DNA of 64,000 nucleotides from Crossaster papposus (GCA_037893245.1 JBAIAA010001141.1:1-64000); one strand, 5' to 3'; positions 26,469 through 42,300 are shown, counted from the stretch's first letter. The notes: generated by a model from the letters alone, not told the origin. Numbers and translations: made by a program.

Positions 26469-29400
26469 GTTAACTCGAGGGCTTGTTCCCACATCAGGTG
26501 TTTATTTCTACTGCACACTTCTTTCCCATTACATATTTAACTCGAGGGCTTGTTCCCACATCAGGTGTTTATTTCTACTGCACACTTCTTTTCCTTTACA
26601 TAATAATAAATGTGAGTTTGTTTTGTTATCAGATCAAATTGAGTTTTTTAAGATTTGGTCTACAATCGGCATATCCCTACTACTACATATTTAAGAATTG
26701 GTCTACAATCGGCATATCCCTACTACTACATATTTAAGATTTGGTCTACAATCGGCATATCCCTACTACTACATATTTAAGATTTGGTCTACAATCGGCA
26801 TATCCCTACTACTACTACATATTTAAGATTTGGTCTACAATCGGCATATCCCTACTACTACATATTTAAGATTTGGTCTACAATCGGCATATCCCTACTA
26901 CTACATATTTAAGATTTGGTCTACAATCGGCATATCCCTACTACTACATATTTAAGATTTGGTCTACAATCGGCATATCCCTACTACTACATATTTAAGA
27001 TTTGGTCTACAATCGGCATATCCCTACTACTACATATTTAAGATTTGGTCTACAATCGGCATATCCCTACTACTACATAGTTAACTCGAGGGCTTGTTCC
27101 CACATCAGGTGTTTATTTCTACTGCACACTTCTTTCCCATTACATATTTAACTCGAGGGCTTGTTCCCACATCAGGTGTTTATTTCTACTGCACACTTCT
27201 TTTCCTTTACATAATAATAAATGTGAGTTTGTTTTGTTATCAGATCAAATTGAGTTTTTTAAGATTTGGTCTACAATCGGCATATCCCTACTACTACATA
27301 TTTAAGAATTGGTCTACAATCGGCATATCCCTACTACTACATATTTAAGATTTGGTCTACAATCGGCATATCCCTACTACTACATATTTAAGATTTGGTC
27401 TACAATCGGCATATCCCTACTACTACTACATATTTAAGATTTGGTCTACAATCGGCATATCCCTACTACTACATATTTAAGATTTGGTCTACAATCGGCA
27501 TATCCCTACTACTACATATTTAAGATTTGGTCTACAATCGGCATATCCCTACTACTACATATTTAAGATTTGGTCTACAATCGGCATATCCCTACTACTA
27601 CATATTTAAGATTTGGTCTACAATCGGCATATATCTACTACTACATATTTAAGATTTGGTCTACAATCGGCATATCCCTACTACTACTACATATTTAAGA
27701 TTTGGTCTACAATCGGCATATCCCTACTACTACATATTTAAGATTTGGTCTACAATCGGCATATCCCTACTACTACATATTTAAGATTTGGTCTACAATC
27801 GGCATATCCCTACTACTACATATTTAAGATTTGGTCTACAATCGGCATATCCCTACTACTACATATTTAAGATTTGGTCTACAATCGGCATATCCCTACT
27901 ACTACATATTTAAGATTCGGTCTACAATCGGCATATCCCTACTACTACATAGTTAACTCGAGGGCTTGTTCCCACATCAGGTGTTTATTTCTACTGCACA
28001 CTTCTTTCCCATTACATATTTAACTCGAGGGCTTGTTCCCACATCAGGTGTTTATTTCTACTGCACACTTCTTTTCCTTTACATAATAATAAATGTGAGT
28101 TTGTTTTGTTATCAGATCAAATTGAGTTTTTTAAGATTTGGTCTACAATCGGCATATCCCTACTACTACATATTTAAGAATTGGTCTACAATCGGCATAT
28201 CCCTACTACTACATATTTAAGATTTGGTCTACAATCGGCATATCCCTACTACTACATATTTAAGATTTGGTCTACAATCGGCATATCCCTACTACTACTA
28301 CATATTTAAGATTTGGTCTACAATCGGCATATCCCTACTACTACATATTTAAGATTTGGTCTACAATCGGCATATCCCTACTACTACATATTTAAGATTT
28401 GGTCTACAATCGGCATATCCCTACTACTACATATTTAAGATTTGGTCTACAATCGGCATATCCCTACTACTACATATTTAAGATTTGGTCTACAATCGGC
28501 ATATCCCTACTACTACATATTTAAGATTTGGTCTACAATCGGCATATCCCTACTACTACTACATATTTAAGATTTGGTCTACAATCGGCATATCCCTACT
28601 ACTACATATTTAAGATTTGGTCTACAATCGGCATATCCCTACTACTACATATTTAAGATTTGGTCTACAATCGGCATATCCCTACTACTACTACATATTT
28701 AAGATTTGGTCTACAATCGGCATATCCCTACTACTACATATTTAAGATTTGGTCTACAATCGGCATATCCCTACTACTACTACATATTTAAGATTTGGTC
28801 TACAATCGGCATATCCCTACTACTACATATTTAAGATTTGGTCTACAATCGGCATATCCCTACTACTACATATTTAAGATTTGGTCTACAATCGGCATAT
28901 ATCCCTACTACTACATATTTAAGATTTGGTCTACAATCGGCATATCCCTACTACTACATATTTAAGATTTGGTCTACAATCGGCATATCCCTACTACTAC
29001 ATATTTAAGATTTGGTCTACAATCGGCATATCCCTACTACTACATATTTAAGATTTGGTCTACAATCGGCATATCCCTACTACTACATATTTAAGATTTG
29101 GTCTACAATCGGCATATCCCTACTACTACATATTTAAGATTTGGTCTACAATCGGCATATCCCTACTACTACATATTTAAGATTTGGTCTACAATCGGCA
29201 TATCCCTACTACTACATATTTAAGATTTGGTCTACAATCGGCATATCCCTACTACTACATTTTTAAGATTTGGTCTACAATCGGCATATCCCTACTACTA
29301 CATATTTAAGATTTGGTCTACAATCGGCATATCCCTACTACTACATATTTAAGATTTGGTCTACAATCGGCATATCCCTACTACTACATATTTAAGATTT

Positions 29401-30035
29401 GGTCTACAATCGGCATATCCCTACTACTACATATTTAAGATTTGGTCTACAATCGGCATATCCCTACTACTACATTTTTAAGATTTGGTCTACAATCGGC
29501 ATATCCCTACTACTACATATTTAAGATTTGGTCTACAATCGGCATATCCCTACTACTACATATTTAAGATTTGGTCTACAATCGGCATATCCCTACTACT
29601 ACATATTTAAGATTTGGTCTACAATCGGCATATCCCTACTACTACATATTTAAGATTTGGTCTACAATCGGCATATCCCTACTACTACATATTTAAGATT
29701 TGGTCTACAATCGGCATATCCCTACTACTACATATTTAAGATTTGGTCTACAATCGGCATATCCCTACTACTACATATTTAAGATTTGGTCTACAATCGG
29801 CATATCCCTACTACTACATATTTAAGATTTGGTCTACAATCGGCATATCCCTACTACTACATATTTAAGATTTGGTCTACAATCGGCATATCCCTACTAC
29901 TACATATTTAAGATTTGGTCTACAATCGGCATATCCCTACTACTACATATTTAAGATTTGGTCTACAATCGGCATATCCCTACTACTACATATTTAAGAT
30001 TTGGTCTACAATCGGCATATCCCTACTACTACATA
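26469..30035. repeat. 3,567-bp tandem duplication, copy 1
   Basis: Double cassettes at 26469-26649, 27080-27260 and 27952-28132 (611, 872 and 2084 bp to the next). Marks: GCATATATCTACT near 27630 and AAGATTCGG near 27916. 28133-30035 is the longest cassette-free run in the composite region (1,903 bp): only monomers, with GCATATATCCC near 28893 and T-run variants at 29260 and 29474. Confidence 0.88.
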
Positions 30036-33000
30036 GTTAACTCGAGGGCTTGTTCCCACATCAGGTGTTTATTTCTACTGCACACTTCTTTCCCATTACA
30101 TATTTAACTCGAGGGCTTGTTCCCACATCAGGTGTTTATTTCTACTGCACACTTCTTTTCCTTTACATAATAATAAATGTGAGTTTGTTTTGTTATCAGA
30201 TCAAATTGAGTTTTTTAAGATTTGGTCTACAATCGGCATATCCCTACTACTACATATTTAAGAATTGGTCTACAATCGGCATATCCCTACTACTACATAT
30301 TTAAGATTTGGTCTACAATCGGCATATCCCTACTACTACATATTTAAGATTTGGTCTACAATCGGCATATCCCTACTACTACTACATATTTAAGATTTGG
30401 TCTACAATCGGCATATCCCTACTACTACATATTTAAGATTTGGTCTACAATCGGCATATCCCTACTACTACATATTTAAGATTTGGTCTACAATCGGCAT
30501 ATCCCTACTACTACATATTTAAGATTTGGTCTACAATCGGCATATCCCTACTACTACATATTTAAGATTTGGTCTACAATCGGCATATCCCTACTACTAC
30601 ATATTTAAGATTTGGTCTACAATCGGCATATCCCTACTACTACATAGTTAACTCGAGGGCTTGTTCCCACATCAGGTGTTTATTTCTACTGCACACTTCT
30701 TTCCCATTACATATTTAACTCGAGGGCTTGTTCCCACATCAGGTGTTTATTTCTACTGCACACTTCTTTTCCTTTACATAATAATAAATGTGAGTTTGTT
30801 TTGTTATCAGATCAAATTGAGTTTTTTAAGATTTGGTCTACAATCGGCATATCCCTACTACTACATATTTAAGAATTGGTCTACAATCGGCATATCCCTA
30901 CTACTACATATTTAAGATTTGGTCTACAATCGGCATATCCCTACTACTACATATTTAAGATTTGGTCTACAATCGGCATATCCCTACTACTACTACATAT
31001 TTAAGATTTGGTCTACAATCGGCATATCCCTACTACTACATATTTAAGATTTGGTCTACAATCGGCATATCCCTACTACTACATATTTAAGATTTGGTCT
31101 ACAATCGGCATATCCCTACTACTACATATTTAAGATTTGGTCTACAATCGGCATATCCCTACTACTACATATTTAAGATTTGGTCTACAATCGGCATATA
31201 TCTACTACTACATATTTAAGATTTGGTCTACAATCGGCATATCCCTACTACTACTACATATTTAAGATTTGGTCTACAATCGGCATATCCCTACTACTAC
31301 ATATTTAAGATTTGGTCTACAATCGGCATATCCCTACTACTACATATTTAAGATTTGGTCTACAATCGGCATATCCCTACTACTACATATTTAAGATTTG
31401 GTCTACAATCGGCATATCCCTACTACTACATATTTAAGATTTGGTCTACAATCGGCATATCCCTACTACTACATATTTAAGATTCGGTCTACAATCGGCA
31501 TATCCCTACTACTACATAGTTAACTCGAGGGCTTGTTCCCACATCAGGTGTTTATTTCTACTGCACACTTCTTTCCCATTACATATTTAACTCGAGGGCT
31601 TGTTCCCACATCAGGTGTTTATTTCTACTGCACACTTCTTTTCCTTTACATAATAATAAATGTGAGTTTGTTTTGTTATCAGATCAAATTGAGTTTTTTA
31701 AGATTTGGTCTACAATCGGCATATCCCTACTACTACATATTTAAGAATTGGTCTACAATCGGCATATCCCTACTACTACATATTTAAGATTTGGTCTACA
31801 ATCGGCATATCCCTACTACTACATATTTAAGATTTGGTCTACAATCGGCATATCCCTACTACTACTACATATTTAAGATTTGGTCTACAATCGGCATATC
31901 CCTACTACTACATATTTAAGATTTGGTCTACAATCGGCATATCCCTACTACTACTACATATTTAAGATTTGGTCTACAATCGGCATATCCCTACTACTAC
32001 ATATTTAAGATTTGGTCTACAATCGGCATATCCCTACTACTACATATTTAAGATTTGGTCTACAATCGGCATATCCCTACTACTACATATTTAAGATTTG
32101 GTCTACAATCGGCATATCCCTACTACTACTACATATTTAAGATTTGGTCTACAATCGGCATATCCCTACTACTACATATTTAAGATTTGGTCTACAATCG
32201 GCATATCCCTACTACTACATATTTAAGATTTGGTCTACAATCGGCATATCCCTACTACTACTACATATTTAAGATTTGGTCTACAATCGGCATATCCCTA
32301 CTACTACATATTTAAGATTTGGTCTACAATCGGCATATCCCTACTACTACTACATATTTAAGATTTGGTCTACAATCGGCATATCCCTACTACTACATAT
32401 TTAAGATTTGGTCTACAATCGGCATATCCCTACTACTACATATTTAAGATTTGGTCTACAATCGGCATATATCCCTACTACTACATATTTAAGATTTGGT
32501 CTACAATCGGCATATCCCTACTACTACATATTTAAGATTTGGTCTACAATCGGCATATCCCTACTACTACATATTTAAGATTTGGTCTACAATCGGCATA
32601 TCCCTACTACTACATATTTAAGATTTGGTCTACAATCGGCATATCCCTACTACTACATATTTAAGATTTGGTCTACAATCGGCATATCCCTACTACTACA
32701 TATTTAAGATTTGGTCTACAATCGGCATATCCCTACTACTACATATTTAAGATTTGGTCTACAATCGGCATATCCCTACTACTACATATTTAAGATTTGG
32801 TCTACAATCGGCATATCCCTACTACTACATTTTTAAGATTTGGTCTACAATCGGCATATCCCTACTACTACATATTTAAGATTTGGTCTACAATCGGCAT
32901 ATCCCTACTACTACATATTTAAGATTTGGTCTACAATCGGCATATCCCTACTACTACATATTTAAGATTTGGTCTACAATCGGCATATCCCTACTACTAC

Positions 33001-33390
33001 ATATTTAAGATTTGGTCTACAATCGGCATATCCCTACTACTACATATTTAAGATTTGGTCTACAATCGGCATATCCCTACTACTACATATTTAAGATTTG
33101 GTCTACAATCGGCATATCCCTACTACTACATATTTAAGATTTGGTCTACAATCGGCATATCCCTACTACTACATATTTAAGATTTGGTCTACAATCGGCA
33201 TATCCCTACTACTACATATTTAAGATTTGGTCTACAATCGGCATATCCCTACTACTACATATTTAAGATTTGGTCTACAATCGGCATATCCCTACTACTA
33301 CATATTTAAGATTTGGTCTACAATCGGCATATCCCTACTACTACATATTTAAGATTTGGTCTACAATCGGCATATCCCTACTACTACATA
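30036..33390. repeat. 3,567-bp tandem duplication, copy 2
   Basis: Double cassettes at 30036-30216, 30647-30827 and 31519-31699, each 3,567 bp after its counterpart. The GCATATATCTACT mark (near 31196) and AAGATTCGG (near 31482) are kept. 31700-33390 is cassette-free; its GCATATATCCC mark lies at 32463 (+3,570, one CTA longer) with the T-run at 32830. This copy is 212 bp shorter at its 3' end, which is five monomers less one CTA. Confidence 0.88.
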
Positions 33391-35843
33391 GTTAACTCGA
33401 GGGCTTGTTCCCACATCAGGTGTTTATTTCTACTGCACACTTCTTTCCCATTACATATTTAACTCGAGGGCTTGTTCCCACATCAGGTGTTTATTTCTAC
33501 TGCACACTTCTTTTCCTTTACATAATAATAAATGTGAGTTTGTTTTGTTATCAGATCAAATTGAGTTTTTTAAGATTTGGTCTACAATCGGCATATCCCT
33601 ACTACTACTACATATTTAAGATTTGGTCTACAATCGGCATATCCCTACTACTACATATTTAAGATTTGGTCTACAATCGGCATATCCCTACTACTACATA
33701 TTTAAGATTTGGTCTACAATCGGCATATCCCTACTACTACATATTTAAGATTTGGTCTACAATCGGCATATCCCTACTACTACATATTTAAGATTTGGTC
33801 TACAATCGGCATATCCCTACTACTACATATTTAAGATTCGGTCTACAATCGGCATATCCCTACTACTACATAGTTAACTCGAGGGCTTGTTCCCACATCA
33901 GGTGTTTATTTCTACTGCACACTTCTTTCCCATTACATATTTAACTCGAGGGCTTGTTCCCACATCAGGTGTTTATTTCTACTGCACACTTCTTTTCCTT
34001 TACATAATAATAAATGTGAGTTTGTTTTGTTATCAGATCAAATTGAGTTTTTTAAGATTTGGTCTACAATCGGCATATCCCTACTACTACATATTTAAGA
34101 ATTGGTCTACAATCGGCATATCCCTACTACTACATATTTAAGATTTGGTCTACAATCGGCATATCCCTACTACTACATATTTAAGATTTGGTCTACAATC
34201 GGCATATCCCTACTACTACTACATATTTAAGATTTGGTCTACAATCGGCATATCCCTACTACTACATATTTAAGATTTGGTCTACAATCGGCATATCCCT
34301 ACTACTACATATTTAAGATTTGGTCTACAATCGGCATATCCCTACTACTACATATTTAAGATTTGGTCTACAATCGGCATATCCCTACTACTACATATTT
34401 AAGATTTGGTCTACAATCGGCATATCCCTACTACTACATATTTAAGATTTGGTCTACAATCGGCATATCCCTACTACTACTACATATTTAAGATTTGGTC
34501 TACAATCGGCATATCCCTACTACTACATATTTAAGATTTGGTCTACAATCGGCATATCCCTACTACTACATATTTAAGATTTGGTCTACAATCGGCATAT
34601 CCCTACTACTACTACATATTTAAGATTTGGTCTACAATCGGCATATCCCTACTACTACATATTTAAGATTTGGTCTACAATCGGCATATCCCTACTACTA
34701 CTACATATTTAAGATTTGGTCTACAATCGGCATATCCCTACTACTACATATTTAAGATTTGGTCTACAATCGGCATATCCCTACTACTACATATTTAAGA
34801 TTTGGTCTACAATCGGCATATCCCTACTACTACTACATATTTAAGATTTGGTCTACAATCGGCATATCCCTACTACTACATATTTAAGATTTGGTCTACA
34901 ATCGGCATATCCCTACTACTACATATTTAAGATTTGGTATACAATCGGCGTATCCCTACTACTACATAGTTAACTCAAGGGCTTGTTCCCACATCAGGTG
35001 TTTATTTCGACTGCACACTTCTTTCCCATTACATATTTAACTCGAGGGCTTGTTCCCACATCAGGTGTTTATTTCTACTGCACACTTCTTTTCCTTTACA
35101 TAATAATAAATGTGAGTTTGTTTTGTTATCAGATCAAATTGAGTTTTTTAAGATTTGGTCTACAATCGGCATATCCCTACTACTACATATTTAAGAATTG
35201 GTCTACAATCGGCATATCCCTACTACTACATATTTAAGATTTGGTCTACAATCGGCATATCCCTACTACTACATATTTAAGATTTGGTCTACAATCGGCA
35301 TATCCCTACTACTACTACATATTTAAGATTTGGTCTACAATCGGCATATCCCTACTACTACATATTTAAGATTTGGTCTACAATCGGCATATCCCTACTA
35401 CTACATATTTAAGATTTGGTCTACAATCGGCATATCCCTACTACTACATATTTAAGATTTGGTCTACAATCGGCATATCCCTACTACTACTACATAATTA
35501 AGATTTGGTCTACAATCGGCATATCCCTACTACTACATATTTAAGATTTGGTCTACAATCGGCATATCCCTACTACTACTACATATTTAAGATTTGGTCT
35601 ACAATCGGCATATCCCTACTACTACATATTTAAGATTTGGTCTACAATCGGCATATCCCTACTACTACATATTTAAGATTTGGTCTACAATCGGCATATC
35701 CCTACTACTACATATTTAAGATTTGGTCTACAATCGGCATATCCCTACTACTACATATTTAAGATTTGGTCTACAATCGGGATATCCCTACTACTACATA
35801 TTTAAGATTTGGTCTACAATCGGCATATCCCTACTACTACATA
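33391..35843. repeat. three double-cassette units
   Basis: Double cassettes at 33391-33571, 33873-34053 and 34969-35149; periods 482, 1096 and 875 bp. The last has CTCAAGGG instead of CTCGAGGG at its left edge and is the first in the window with TTTCGACTGC (usually TTTCTACTGC). The monomer before it has GGTATACAATCGGCG, two private changes. Confidence 0.86.
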
Positions 35844-38330
35844 GTTAACTCGAGGGCTTGTTCCCACATCAGGTGTTTATTTCGACTGCACACTTCTTTC
35901 CCATTACATATTTAACTCGAGGGCTTGTTCCCACATCAGGTGTTTATTTCTACTGCACACTTCTTTTCCTTTACATAATAATAAATGTGAGTTTGTTTTG
36001 TTATCAGATCAAATTGAGTTTTTTAAGATTTGGTCTACAATCGGCATATCCCTACTACTACATATTTAAGAATTGGTCTACAATCGGCATATCCCTACTA
36101 CTACATATTTAAGATTTGGTCTACAATCGGCATATCCCTACTACTACATATTTAAGATTTGGTCTACAATCGGCATATCCCTACTACTACTACATATTTA
36201 AGATTTGGTCTACAATCGGCATATTCCTACTACTCCATATTTAAGATTTGGTCTACAATCGGCATATCCCTACTACTACATATTTAAGATTTGGTCTACA
36301 ATCGGCATATCCCTACTACTACATATTTAAGATTTGGTCTACAATCGGCATATCCCTACTACTACATATTTAAGATTTGGTCTACAATCGGCATATCCCT
36401 ACTACTACATATTTAAGATTTGGTCTACAATCGGCATATCCCTACTACTACATATTTAAGATTTGGTCTACAATCGGCATATCCCTACTACTACATATTT
36501 AAGATTTGGTCTACAATCGGCATATCCCTACTACTACATATTTAAGATTTGGTCTACAATCGGCATATCCCTACTACTACATAGTTAACTCGAGGGCTTG
36601 TTCCCACATCAGGTGTTTATTTCTACTGCACACTTCTTTCCCATTACATATTTAACTCGAGGGCTTGTTCCCACATCAGGTGTTTATTTCTACTGCACAC
36701 TTCTTTTCCTTTACATACTAATAAATGTGAGTTTGTTTTGTTATCAGATCAAATTGAGTTTTTTAAGATTTGGTCTACAATCGGCATATCCCTACTACTA
36801 CATATTTAAGAATTGGTCTACAATCGGCATATCCCTACTACTACATATTTAAGATTTGGTCTACAATCGGCATATCCCTACTACTACATATTTAAGATTT
36901 GGTCTACAATCGGCATATCCCTACTACTACTACATATTTAAGATTTGGTCTACAATCGGCATATCCCTACTACTACATATTTAAGATTTGGTCTACAATC
37001 GGCATATCCCTACTACTACATATTTAAGATTTGGTCTACAATCGGCATATCCCTACTACTACATATTTAAGATTTGGTCTACAATCGGCATATCCCTACT
37101 ACTACATATTTAAGATTTGGTCTACAATCGGCATATCCCTACTACTACATATTTAAGATTTGGTCTACAATCGGCATATCCCTACTACTACATAGTTAAC
37201 TCGAGGGCTTGTTCCCACATCAGGTGTTTATTTCTACTGCACACTTCTTTCCCATTACATATTTAACTCGAGGGCTTGTTCCCACATCAGGTGTTTATTT
37301 CTACTGCACACTTCTTTTCCTTTACATAATAATAAATGTGAGTTTGTTTTGTTATCAGATCAAATTGAGTTTTTTAAGATTTGGTCTACAATCGGCATAT
37401 CCCTACTACTACATATTTAAGAATTGGTCTACAATCGGCATATCCCTACTACTACATATTTAAGATTTGGTCTACAATCGGCATATCCCTACTACTACAT
37501 ATTTAAGATTTGGTCTACAATCGGCATATCCCTACTACTACTACATATTTAAGATTTGGTCTACAATCGGCATATCCCTACTACTACATATTTAAGATTT
37601 GGTCTACAATCGGCATAACCCTACTACTACATATTTAAGATTTGGTCTACAATCGGCATATCCCTACTACTACATATTTAAGATTTGGTCTACAATCGGC
37701 ATATCCCTACTACTACATAGTTAACTCGAGGGCTTGTTCCCACATCAGGTGTTTATTTCTACTGCACACTTCTTTCCCATTACATATTTAACTCGAGGGC
37801 TTGTTCCCACATCAGGTGTTTATTTCTACTGCACACTTCTTTTCCTTTACATAATAATAAATGTGAGTTTGTTTTGTTATCAGATCAAATTGAGTTTTTT
37901 AAGATTTGGTCTACAATCGGCATATCCCTACTACTACATATTTAAGAATTGGTCTACAATCGGCATATCCCTACTACTACATATTTAAGATTTGGTCTAC
38001 AATCGGCATATCCCTACTACTACATATTTAAGATTTGGTCTACAATCGGCATATCCCTACTACTACTACATATTTAAGATTTGGTCTACAATCGGCATAT
38101 CCCTACTACTACATATTTAAGATTTGGTCTACAATCGGCATATCCCTACTACTACATATTTAGGATTTGGTCTACAATCGGCATATCCCTACTACTACAT
38201 ATTTAAGATTTGGTCTACAATCGGCATATCCCTACTACTACATATTTAAGATTTGGTCTACAATCGGCATATCCCTACTACTACATATTTAAGATTTGGT
38301 CTACAATCGGCATATCCCTACTACTACATA
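35844..38330. repeat. ordered HOR block: TCGACTG cassette, ACTAATAAA cassette, two plain
   Basis: Double cassettes at 35844-36024 (TCGACTG), 36584-36764 (TACATACTAATAA instead of TACATAATAATAA), 37195-37375 and 37720-37900; periods 740, 611, 525 and 611 bp. The order of marked cassettes matches blocks starting at 39354, 51923, 56585 and 60074. Confidence 0.86.
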
Positions 38331-38579
38331 GTTAACTCGAGGGCTTGTTCCCACATCAGGTGTTTATTTATACTGCACACTTCTTTCCCATTACATATTT
38401 AACTCGAGGGCTTGTTCCCACATCAGGTGTTTATTTCTACTGCACACTTCTTTCCCTTTACATATTTAACTCGAGGGCTTGTTCCAACATCAGGTGTTTA
38501 TTTCTACTGCACACTTCTTTCCCTTTACATAATAATAAATGTGAGTTTGTTTTGTTATCAGATCAAATTGAGTTTTTTT
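38331..38579. repeat. triple-subrepeat cassette, uninterrupted paralogue of the LINE-bearing one
   Basis: Three 67-bp subrepeats plus tail (249 bp, one extra T in the T-run). Marks: TTTATTTATACTGC in subrepeat 1, GTTCCAACATC in subrepeat 3, CTTTCCCTTTAC in subrepeats 2 and 3. The cassette at 58590 shares all of these and differs by a 461-bp addition between TTTATTTATA and CTGC, so this copy preserves the empty target site. Confidence 0.9.
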
Positions 38580-39353
38580 AAGATTTGGTCTACAATCGGC
38601 ATATCCCTACTACTACATATTTAAGATTTGGTCTACAATCGGCATATCCCTACTACTACATATTTAAGATTTGGTCTACAATCGGCATATCCCTACTACT
38701 ACATATTTAAGATTTGGTCTACAATCGGCATATCCCTACTACTACATATTTAAGATTTGGTCTACAATCGGCATATCCCTACTACTACATATTTAAGATT
38801 TGGTCTACAATCAGCATATCCCTACTACTACATATTTAAGATTTGGTCTACAATCGGCATATCCCTACTACTACATATTTAAGATTTGGTCTACAATCGG
38901 CATATCCCTACTACTACATATTTAAGATTTGGTCTACAATCGGCATATCCCTACTACTACATATTTAAGATTTGGTCTACAATCGGCATATCCCTACTAC
39001 TACATATTTAAGATTTGGTCTACAATCGGCATATCCCTACTACTACATATTTAAGATTTGGTCTACAATCGGCATATCCCTACTACTACTACATATTTAA
39101 GATTTGGTCTACAATCGGCATATCCCTACTACTACATATTTAAGATTTGGTCTACAATCGGCATATCCCTACTACTACATATTTAAGATTTGGTCTACAA
39201 TCGGCATATCCCTACTACTACATATTTAAGATTTGGTCTACAATCGGCATATCCCTACTACTACATATTTAAGATTTGGTCTACAATCGGCATATCCCTA
39301 CTACTACATATTTAAGATTTGGTCTACAATCGGCATATCCCTACTACTACATA
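38580..39353. repeat. monomer run after triple cassette
   Basis: Only 43-bp monomers plus one 46-mer near 39070. The GAATTGG mark usual in monomer 2 is absent. A TCAGCATATCC variant lies at 38811; the matching variant is at 59531, 20,720 bp on, behind the LINE-bearing cassette. Confidence 0.88.
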
Positions 39354-42300
39354 GTTAACTCGAGGGCTTGTTCCCACATCAGGTGTTTATTTCGACTGCA
39401 CACTTCTTTCCCATTACATATTTAACTCGAGGGCTTGTTCCCACATCAGGTGTTTATTTCTACTGCACACTTCTTTTCCTTTACATAATAATAAATGTGA
39501 GTTTGTTTTGTTATCAGATCAAATTGAGTTTTTTAAGATTTGGTCTACAATCGGCATATCCCTACTACTACATATTTAAGAATTGGTCTACAATCGGCAT
39601 ATCCCTACTACTACATATTTAAGATTTGGTCTACAATCGGCATATCCCTACTACTACATATTTAAGATTTGGTCTACAATCGGCATATCCCTACTACTAC
39701 TACATATTTAAGATTTGGTCTACAATCGGCATATCCCTACTACTACTACATATTTAAGATTTGGTCTACAATCGGCATATCCCTACTACTACATATTTAA
39801 GATTTGGTCTACAATCGGCATATCCCTACTACTACATATTTAAGATTTGGTCTACAATCGGCATATCCCTACTACTACATATTTAAGATTTGGTCTACAA
39901 TCGGCATATCCCTACTACTACATATTTAAGATTTGGTCTACAATCGGCATATCCCTACTACTACATATTTAAGATTTGGTCTACAATCGGCATATCCCTA
40001 CTACTACATATTTAAGATTTGGTCTACAATCGGCATATCCCTACTACTACATATTTAAGATTTGGTCTACAATCGGCATATCCCTACTACTACATATTTA
40101 AGATTTGGTCTACAATCGGCATATCCCTACTACTACATAGTTAACTCGAGGGCTTGTTCCCACATCAGGTGTTTATTTCTACTGCACACTTCTTTCCCAT
40201 TACATATTTAACTCGAGGGCTTGTTCCCACATCAGGTGTTTATTTCTACTGCACACTTCTTTTCCTTTACATACTAATAAATGTGAGTTTGTTTTGTTAT
40301 CAGATCAAATTGAGTTTTTTAAGATTTGGTCTACAATCGGCATATCCCTACTACTACATATTTAAGAATTGGTCTACAATCGGCATATCCCTACTACTAC
40401 ATATTTAAGATTTGGTCTACAATCGGCATATCCCTACTACTACATATTTAAGATTTGGTCTACAATCGGCATATCCCTACTACTACTACATATTTAAGAT
40501 TTGGTCTACAATCGGCATATCCCTACTACTACATATTTAAGATTTGGTCTACAATCGGCATATCCCTACTACTACATATTTAAGATTTGGTCTACAATCG
40601 GCATATCCCTACTACTACATATTTAAGATTTGGTCTACAATCGGCATATCCCTACTACTACATATTTAAGATTTGGTCTACAATCGGCATATCCCTACTA
40701 CTACATATTTAAGATTTGGTCTACAATCGGCATATCCCTACTACTACATAGTTAACTCGAGGGCTTGTTCCCACATCAGGTGTTTATTTCTACTGCACAC
40801 TTCTTTCCCATTACATATTTAACTCGAGGGCTTGTTCCCACATCAGGTGTTTATTTCTACTGCACACTTCTTTTCCTTTACATAATAATAAATGTGAGTT
40901 TGTTTTGTTATCAGATCAAATTTAGTTTTTTAAGATTTGGTCTACAATCGGCATATCCCTACTACTACATATTTAAGAATTGGTCTACAATCGGCATATC
41001 CCTACTACTACATATTTAAGATTTGGTCTACAATCGGCATATCCCTACTACTACATATTTAAGATTTGGTCTACAATCGGCATATCCCTACTACTACTAC
41101 ATATTTAAGATTTGGTCTACAATCGGCATATCCCTACTACTACATATTTAAGATTTGGTCTACAATCGGCATATCCCTACTACTACATATTTAAGATTTG
41201 GTCTACAATCGGCATATCCCTACTACTACATATTTAAGATTTGGTCTACAATCGGCATAACCCTACTACTACATATTTAAGATTTGGTCTACAATCGGCA
41301 TATCCCTACTACTACATATTTAAAATTTGGTCTACAATCGGCATATCCCTACTACTACATAGTTAACTCGAGGGCTTGTTCCCACATCAGGTGTTTATTT
41401 CTACTGCACACTTCTTTCCCATTACATATTTAACTCGAGGGCTTGTTCCCACATCAGGTGTTTATTTCTACTGCACACTTCTTTTCCTTTACATAATAAT
41501 AAATGTGAGTTTGTTTTGTTATCAGATCAAATTGAGTTTTTTAAGATTTGGTCTACAATCGGCATATCCCTACTACTACATATTTAAGAATTGGTCTACA
41601 ATCGGCATATCCCTACTACTACATATTTAAGATTTGGTCTACAATCGGCATATCCCTACTACTACATATTTAAGATTTGGTCTACAATCGGCATATCCCT
41701 ACTACTACTACATATTTAAGATTTGGTCTACAATCGGCATATCCCTACTACTACATATTTAAGATTTGGTCTACAATCGGCATATCCCTACTACTACATA
41801 TTTAAGATTTGGTCTACAATCGGCATATCCCTACTACTACTACATATTTAAGATTTGGTCTACAATCGGCATATCCCTACTACTACATATTTAAGATTTG
41901 GTCTACAATCGGCATATCCCTACTACTACATATTTAAGATTTGGTCTACAATCGGCATATCCCTACTACTACATATTTAAGATTTGGTCTACAATCGGCA
42001 TATCCCTACTACTACATATTTAAGATTTGGTCTACAATCGGCATATCCCTACTACTACATAGTTAACTCGAGGGCTTGTTCCCACATCAGGTGTTTATTT
42101 CTACTGCACACTTCTTTCCCATTACATATTTAACTCGAGGGCTTGTTCCCACATCAGGTGTTTATTTCTACTGCACACTTCTTTTCCTTTACATAATAAT
42201 AAATGTGAGTTTGTTTTGTTATCAGATCAAATTGAGTTTTTTAAGATTTGGTCTACAATCGGCATATCCCTACTACTACATATTTAAGAATTGGTCTACA

